From: Lyophyllum atratum
Lineage: Eukaryota; Basidiomycota; Agaricomycetes; Agaricales; Lyophyllaceae
Reading direction: 5' to 3'
Assembly: GCA_014905825.1 (NCBI GenBank)
Contig: JACGCN010000001.1
Location: 2,666,001-2,730,000, forward strand
DNA: 64,000 bases
Made by a program: the position numbers and the translations under genes. The number at the start of each line of letters is the position of its first letter. Positions within the stretch are counted from its first letter, which is position 1. This document shows positions 58,711-64,000 of the stretch, piece after piece. The notes beneath the pieces were generated by a model, which saw nothing but the letters and a program-made list of their open reading frames with translations, did no database searches and was not told the DNA's origin.

Positions 58711-59999
58711 CTAGCTATAGCCATCCAAGGCATCGCCTGGCGTATAACCGTCAAGAGCTCGTGCTGGATCAACTGGACCTTCCCCTACATCCCGCATGGG
58801 CTCCGATCTCTGCAATCTCGCCACTACGGATCTCTTGATGACCGCTTCCCACTGCTTAAACCACTCCCCCTCACGTAGTCCGTACAACTTGATTGGGCCA
58901 TCCTCTGTCTCGAGTATCCTCGGTGGCGGGCGGACGCCATCCCTGTCGGCCTCCCATTCAGGCGCATCCAGTGGTTCCACGTGTTTGAGGGCATAGGCAC
59001 CCCCACAAACTTCCCAGCGTCCTCCCCCTCGCGAATGATATCTTTTGAATAGCCAGATGAATGGGTAGATGAGGAAAACAATCAAGAGGAATTTGACGAA
59101 AGTTCTGGATAGTGTGCGGGACAATCGGTTGTCTGCTCGAATAAAAATCTTGGTCGCGTTGAGGCGGAAGTCTACAGCCACATGGCCCCCATATTGAGTT
59201 TGTGCGATTGCACCCCGAATGGCCTCCTCTAGTGCTTGCATATTCCAGCTATGCACGAACTATAACAATAACTTGAGCATGGATTGGGGAGTGAATGGCA
59301 GCGCGCCTTACTTTCTCATACACAAACTCTTTGAGGTACTTTGGGCTTGAACAATACTCATCGGCCCATTGGCGGAGGGTTTTGGATGACTGCAAAACAT
59401 TGAGATCTTGCTTCCCATCACGACTAGCCCATGGAGGGTAGCCTTTCTCCTCGCGTTCATGCTCCCACATCTTGAAGCTTGTTGTCTCATCCTCTGTAGC
59501 CTTGCGCCGTCCGTCTAGAGCTTGGACCTGTCGGACCATAAGGCCGCGGTAAGCAGGCTCGGAGTCGGCAAAAGACCAATGCACAGGCCCTCTGGCAACG
59601 AGGTTGGAGAGGTCTATAGAGAATGCGAAGTCTTGGATAGTGACGGTGTACGTTTCAGTGTGTTGTGTCGTTCGACCATTCACAGTACGAGTTACACGAC
59701 GGGTGCGTTGCTCTTGGTGAGTACCGCCGCAGTGAAGGGTATGGAGGGGGAACGCCGCGGAATGAGATAACAGGAAGCGATAGAGTGCTTCACCTGGATG
59801 CGGAACGGCTCAGATAAGGGGTATTGAGAATTGAGGAAGCATTACCATCTTCGTTTAAGTGATGATCATGGGAGATGATGTCGCCGTCGCTGTTGTGGAA
59901 GAACTCGGCCTCGTACGGGGTGAAGGAGGGTGGCCTTTCGTCTAAAATATCGACTGTAATGTGAGGCAACGCGTCTGAACTGGTCTGCTTCTGTTCCAT
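58711..59999 (-). CDS. conserved basidiomycete membrane protein, paralog B
   Basis: Paralog of the protein at 54311-55755, on the same strand, with the GGT gene between them. It starts at ATG 59999 (MEQKQTSSDALPHITVDILD), then FTPYEAEFFHNSDGDIISHD and, after an intron in the same position as in paralog A, GEALYRFLLS. Shared landmarks follow: CGGTHQEQRTRRVT, YTVTIQDFAFSIDLSN, PVHWSFADSEPAYRGLMVRQ and TLRQWADEYCSSPKYLKEFV. After an intron with the usual GTAAGG and TAG ends comes VHSWNMQALEEAI, the membrane segment (FLLIVFLIYPFIWLFKRYHS) and RGGGRWEVCGGAYALKH. It ends DALDGYS at 58711. Function is unknown. The high identity around the membrane segment shows the membrane-proximal part is the constrained region. 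Confidence 0.82.
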
Positions 60000-60395
60000 G
60001 ATGGTGTTTACGGACCTGACTTGCCAGAATCTGTGCCATGGCAGCGAACGGGTTGGGCACTGCCGCACTGGCTGTGTTGGGTGGTGAACGGCGTGTGTGC
60101 GCACGTGACCATGCCTTTCACAATTCCAAGGAGTTGTCGGCGGAAGAGTGCAGAAGGACAGGGTCACCAGCGGCTGGACGACGCCGTCGTCGTCGCCATT
60201 GCTGAGGTCGCCGTGTCAAACGGTCTGTAATGTTCTCAGTGCTCTTGTGAAAGCGCTCTTATCTACCTATTACAAGCGTCAATCGGTACTTATCAGGCAA
60301 GTGGTACCACGTTCCTGCCTTTACGTTTAACCTCCGAGGCCGGCTCTGACTGCCCTACATCTCTTCCTTTTGCATTATGTTGTCTTGAATTCTAA

Positions 60396-62142
60396 TGTCC
60401 TCAACGTCTGCTTCGACGACGCTCACTACGGCAACTTCTTCCGCCCCGTCCACCTCGGCTAATATTTCGGCCACTTCCACTTCCACCTCCACCACCACGC
60501 CCTCACCAACTTTTTCCTCCATGTCTACCTCATCGTCATCGTAAATCCTTTTATATTATTTCCACCCCCCCCCCGTGCGCTAACAACCCAACTATTTGCC
60601 TTTCAGCGCATCAACAGGAACTAGCTCATCGTCAACGAGTTCTTCATCGTCCAGCATGTCGACGTCAACTTCATCCTCGACTTCATCCTCGAGCTCTTCG
60701 AGTTCTTCAAGCTCCCCTAGCTCTTCGCCTACCTCGTCTTCTACGTCGTCCACGTCTTCTTCTTCAAGCTCTTCGACATCTTCACGGACAAGTAATTCAC
60801 CTTCGAACCCACCGACTTCGACACGTCCACCGCCACCACCATCGACGTCGACGTCGCCGCCAACGTCACTAACACCACCTCCTGGAGCCAGTACCCCAAC
60901 ATCTGGACCGCCGTCGGACACCTCGCGTGGATCGCCAACGTGAGGAATTTCTTTCTGGATTACGTCATATGTCGTCACTGAGCATCAATTCAGAACATTT
61001 GTTGCAACGAGTGGGCTCACGGCAGTTGCCTCCCAGTCCGTCGTCACTTCTATCATCACCTCCACCGCCAGCGATGGCCGCGTGGTCACCATCACTGCCC
61101 CCAGTGGAAATCAGACCCTGAGTCCTGATAACAACAACTCCAAGATATCACCGTGCGTGTGATATCAACCTTCCTTCAACTGATGGTCTTACTTTCATCA
61201 GGTTCTTCCGAAATACGGGAGCAGTAGCGGGCGTCTTCGCAGTCGTTGGATTAGCAGCGGCCTCTATTCTTCTTTGGATATTGTTTGCTGTTCGACGCCG
61301 CCGTCGCACCCGGAGGTTGGAACACGATACCGCTGTTTCCGCCACACTTGCCGCTGCAGGCTTTCATAGAACCCCTTTGGACGATGACGATGTCAACATG
61401 GATAGCTCACGAAGGTCCAGATTTGGCTCACCTGATGTTGAGATGAATCAGCGCTCCAGCTCTGGGTTCGCGAGCTCTGCTCCTAGTGGTACACGTACAT
61501 CAGCCTACGTTGACTCGCCTCACCCGGACGACGCGGACCCCTTCAATCCTTATCACGACTACGTCGTTCCTCCCAATCCGGCAGTTGCCTCTGGTAGCAA
61601 TCCACCTCCCGGTGCCTTTGTCACTGGTCCTTATCGAGATCACAATGCCAGTGGTAGCGCTGCCGGAGATCACGTCATCAGCCACTCGGCTTCTCACAGT
61701 GCTGGAAGCTATGAACCTCTCCTTGCGTCTTACTACCGGCCTGCCCCGTCCTCGCCTGTTCTGACACCTACCAGACCTCCGAGCCCCCCTCCTCGCAACC
61801 CTCAGCGCGTTTCGGACGCAGGAAGAGCCGTACCCATCGTCGTTCTCCCCCCGAGGGTACCAGTCCCAAAACCTGATGAAAGGAATCTCGCAAGCCGTGC
61901 TTCTTCCGTGTATTCGGCAGATAGCATAGGCGACGACAGGCTGGATCCAGGCCTTCGGCAAAGAATGAACGTTGAAGCGGACCGTGCGTCTGAGAGGGAT
62001 CTCAAAGACGAAGAAGATTATTCACGACCTGTCCTTGGAGTAAGTATGTCCTCGCCATTCACAATTCCCGTTCTAACAATCTCGTCTTGCTTAGGTTCGG
62101 AATTTACCTGATACGACCAGCCAAGTCTCCCAAGAAATGTGA
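60396..62142 (+). CDS. Ser/Thr-rich mucin-like single-pass membrane protein
   Basis: The extracellular part is almost all Ser, Thr and Pro, with long Ser runs, as in fungal cell-wall sensors or mucins (Mid2, Msb2 types). It starts at 60396 (MSSTSASTTLTTATSSAPST) without a clear signal peptide, perhaps because the true start lies in an upstream exon. Four introns are used, with a junction before FVATSGLTAVASQSVVTSII. The membrane segment AGVFAVVGLAAASILLWILF is followed by RRRRRTRR as a stop-transfer signal. The cytosolic tail of about 260 residues is Ser/Pro/Asp-rich and ends VRNLPDTTSQVSQEM at 62142 after a last 53-bp intron. The low complexity makes family assignment unsafe; a role in wall sensing is inferred from layout only. 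A tiny upstream frame (ATG at 60378, three codons) precedes the start. Confidence 0.7.
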
Positions 62143-62525
62143 ACAAGGATGTCTTACCCTCTATATCCCACATGTATATGACCAATCCATATTCTGATCC
62201 TTTCGTGTTGACTTCGCTTGGACTTTGCTATCCCCAGCTACCGAGTGTTCTTCACGTTCTTTCTGTACTGACTTTACGACCCCATGGATTTTTTCTGAAA
62301 CAAAGTAGGCATATCCACCCATATAGTAGTGTACTGCACTTTAAAATGTTATCTTATCATAGAGCTCGTCCTTCCTCACGCCCGAAGCCACTCGCATGGT
62401 TATTCAATCAACCATGCGCCGGCGTGTGAGCAGGATAAGCTCCTGCCATCCATAGTCTTATCTTCCCATCGCATTCTCCACGTCCATAAGTATACCGGCA
62501 ATACTACTCAAGTTCTTTGATCGCC
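62143..62525. other. intergenic, hydrolase promoter
   Basis: This 383-bp gap lies between two plus-strand genes. It holds the 3' region of the membrane protein and the promoter of the hydrolase. Small frames here lack a family signature. Confidence 0.45.
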
Positions 62526-63672
62526 ATGGCATCTCGTCCCTTCGTCCCCACTCCAACTCAGTATGGGACGGCTAGCTCCTTCTGGGTGGAATACCCGTCT
62601 GGTCTCGTGGATTTGTCTCGCTCTCACCCACTCTCAGAAGATATAGAAAGGCGTGGTCCCCCTCCACCCCTCGAAGCCGGTCAGGCAGATATCTCCGTGG
62701 AAGGGCTGCGAACCATCAGGATTGATACAAAGACAACCGCCATGATCATTGTCGATATGCAAAAGTCCGCCAATCTACACACGGACTAAATGAATAAGAG
62801 TGTTAACTCAGTTTCCTGAATCATAGTTTCTTTCTCCATCCAGAACTGAGAGATCATGCCTCTGGGTTGAAATGCGTCGATTCTCTCATGGAAACAGTCC
62901 CTGCTCTGCGGGCCTGGGGTGTCAAGATAGCTTGGGTGTACGCGGCCACTTTCATGGAATGAATTTACTGGCTTCTTCTCATTGGATTTCCCTCCAGAAA
63001 CTGGGGCCTCACGGAGCACGAGCTCACCACCATCCCACCAGCACTCATTCGTGGTTTTCGGAAGAATGGGGGAGGAGGTTTCGGATCCCCCCTGCCACAC
63101 AACTTTGGGCGGCTCCTCATGAGAGATGCACGCAACTCCCAACTGTATGGGCCGCTCCAGGATGAATTTTTGAAGGGTAGAGAGGCAGGGACTGATTTCT
63201 GGATACACAAAAACAGGTAAACAAGTTTTGAGACTAAATCTGACGGCTTTATTGACCTTCTCCGCCTTGCGGGTTAGGATGAGCGGTCTCTGGGGATATC
63301 AAACAGCTTTGGATCTGTTCCTTCAGGAGAACGGAATAACTACCCTTTTGTTTGGGGGAGTCAACGCCGATCAGGTGAGTGTGGCGTCCGAAGTGCATTC
63401 GTGTAATGGCCCTAAATCCCAAGGTAAATGTTCCAGTGCGTACTGGGCACCCTCGTAGATGCCTATTTCCGCGGCTACGACTGCATTGTGATAAGTGACG
63501 CCACTGCCACGACCTCTCCAGAGGGTGGACTCGCCAACGTGCTCCACAACGCCGCCAATGTCAGCTCCTCGTATTGTCACGCTTCACAATCATGCCTGAC
63601 GTTTCTACATTTCAGAGTTATGGCTTCGTGACAGATACGAGTTCGTTGCTGGCAGCAAAGTTGAAGATGTGA
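62526..63672 (+). CDS. isochorismatase-family cysteine hydrolase
   Basis: Alpha/beta hydrolase of the isochorismatase-like (cysteine hydrolase) family, which cleaves isochorismate, nicotinamide or similar amides and esters. It starts at 62526 (MASRPFVPTPTQYGTASSFW). Small introns are placed to give MIIVDMQNFFLHPELRDHAS, then LKCVDSLMETVPALRAWGVK and NWGLTEHELTTIPPALIRGF. Next come HKNRMSGLWGYQTALDLFLQ, ENGITTLLFGGVNADQCVLG and VISDATATTSPEGGLANVLH. The catalytic triad is readable: Asp in IVDMQN, Lys in HKNRMSG and Cys in ADQCVLG. It ends AAKLKM at 63672. The N-terminal ~55 residues extend beyond the compact domain. The substrate cannot be told from sequence. Confidence 0.9.
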
Positions 63673-64000
63673 TTTTCATTTCACAGATTTGACAAAGATT
63701 TGAGTGTACAATCGAAATACATATGAGGCTATCGTCTATCCTCTTTGTTAAGTTTCGAGCTTTGTGATACAGTTTTCGGTCGAAATGGTAGGTACCTGTC
63801 CTGCATTATATACTGCGTGCATTGATGGATACGTTTAGAATCCTTGTGCTATTGACTCGTGGCCTGAACGAGGTCGAACCTGTGTGACTCGATATCAGTG
63901 TACCGGGGATTGTGCAGTGGGTCTGAACACTCACGTCAAGCAAAGTCCGTCTGCTGATGACTTTGGCCTGGTCAAGAATTGGGCTTGGAGGGTTTGAGGG
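63673..64000. other. 3' flank, no gene seen
   Basis: This end of the window follows the cysteine hydrolase. I found no open frame with a family signature, and an apparent tRNA B-box-like GGTTCGACC on the minus strand lacks the rest of a tRNA. Confidence 0.45.

Noticed and set aside
60592..60978. A minus-strand frame rich in Asp, Glu and Val
   Set aside because: It is the antisense of the Ser/Thr repeat region; low complexity explains the open frame.
63841..63960. A tRNA gene suggested by GGTTCGACC
   Set aside because: No matching A-box, acceptor stem or anticodon arm could be built around it.

Overview
The window reads as gene-dense nuclear DNA of a filamentous basidiomycete, most likely an agaricomycete. 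Almost every gene is cut by many short GT-AG introns (about 45-75 bp, many with CTAAY- or TGAY-like branch sites). The proteins are typical of that group: Hsp104, a PARP-UBC fusion, a Crk1/Ime2-type kinase, PPZ phosphatase, and a Ser/Thr-rich membrane protein. About 30 genes sit in 64 kb on both strands. No mobile element, rRNA, tRNA or CRISPR array was recognised. I derived exon-intron structures by hand from frame and splice-site agreement. For most genes they close into one open frame, but they are models, not transcript evidence.

Layout. 0.3-9.3 kb: NIPA-type Mg transporter, Hsp104 disaggregase, an enoyl-CoA hydratase/isomerase, and PRPP synthetase. 9.8-16.1 kb: Ime2/Crk1-like kinase, complex I subunit NDUFS6, and an uncharacterised 517-aa protein with a Cys/His cluster. 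16.3-24.2 kb: a 17-exon PARP-UBC fusion and the decapping enzyme Dcp2. 24.5-34.3 kb: INCENP/Sli15, a conserved two-TM fungal protein, and the meiotic kleisin Rec8. 34.6-44.9 kb: IPP isomerase, an unknown Pro-rich protein, mitochondrial pyruvate carrier MPC1, DNA ligase I, ribosomal protein S11, and PPZ phosphatase. 45.4-51.3 kb: a small orphan frame, a DMT-type transporter, mitochondrial ribosomal protein bL36m, DHFR, a TPR-less SGT1-like protein, and a GST-like protein. 51.5-63.7 kb: GT31 glycosyltransferase, two paralogous basidiomycete membrane proteins flanking a gamma-glutamyltranspeptidase, a mucin-like single-pass protein, and a cysteine hydrolase of the isochorismatase family.

The genes do not form one pathway; this is a housekeeping region. 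Loose themes are chromosome segregation and meiosis (Ime2-like kinase, INCENP, Rec8) and mitochondrial function (NDUFS6, MPC1, bL36m). Several pairs share short divergent promoters (109-164 bp).

The most notable observations are at the splicing level. PRPP synthetase needs a 1-nt microexon, NDUFS6 a 6-nt microexon, and four introns (a fifth is possible) begin with GC instead of GT. Separately, several conserved genes (kinase, Dcp2, INCENP, Rec8, PARP-UBC) contain single-base frame breaks, most beside short homopolymers. These look like assembly indels more than pseudogenes, and they matter for anyone predicting proteins from this sequence.
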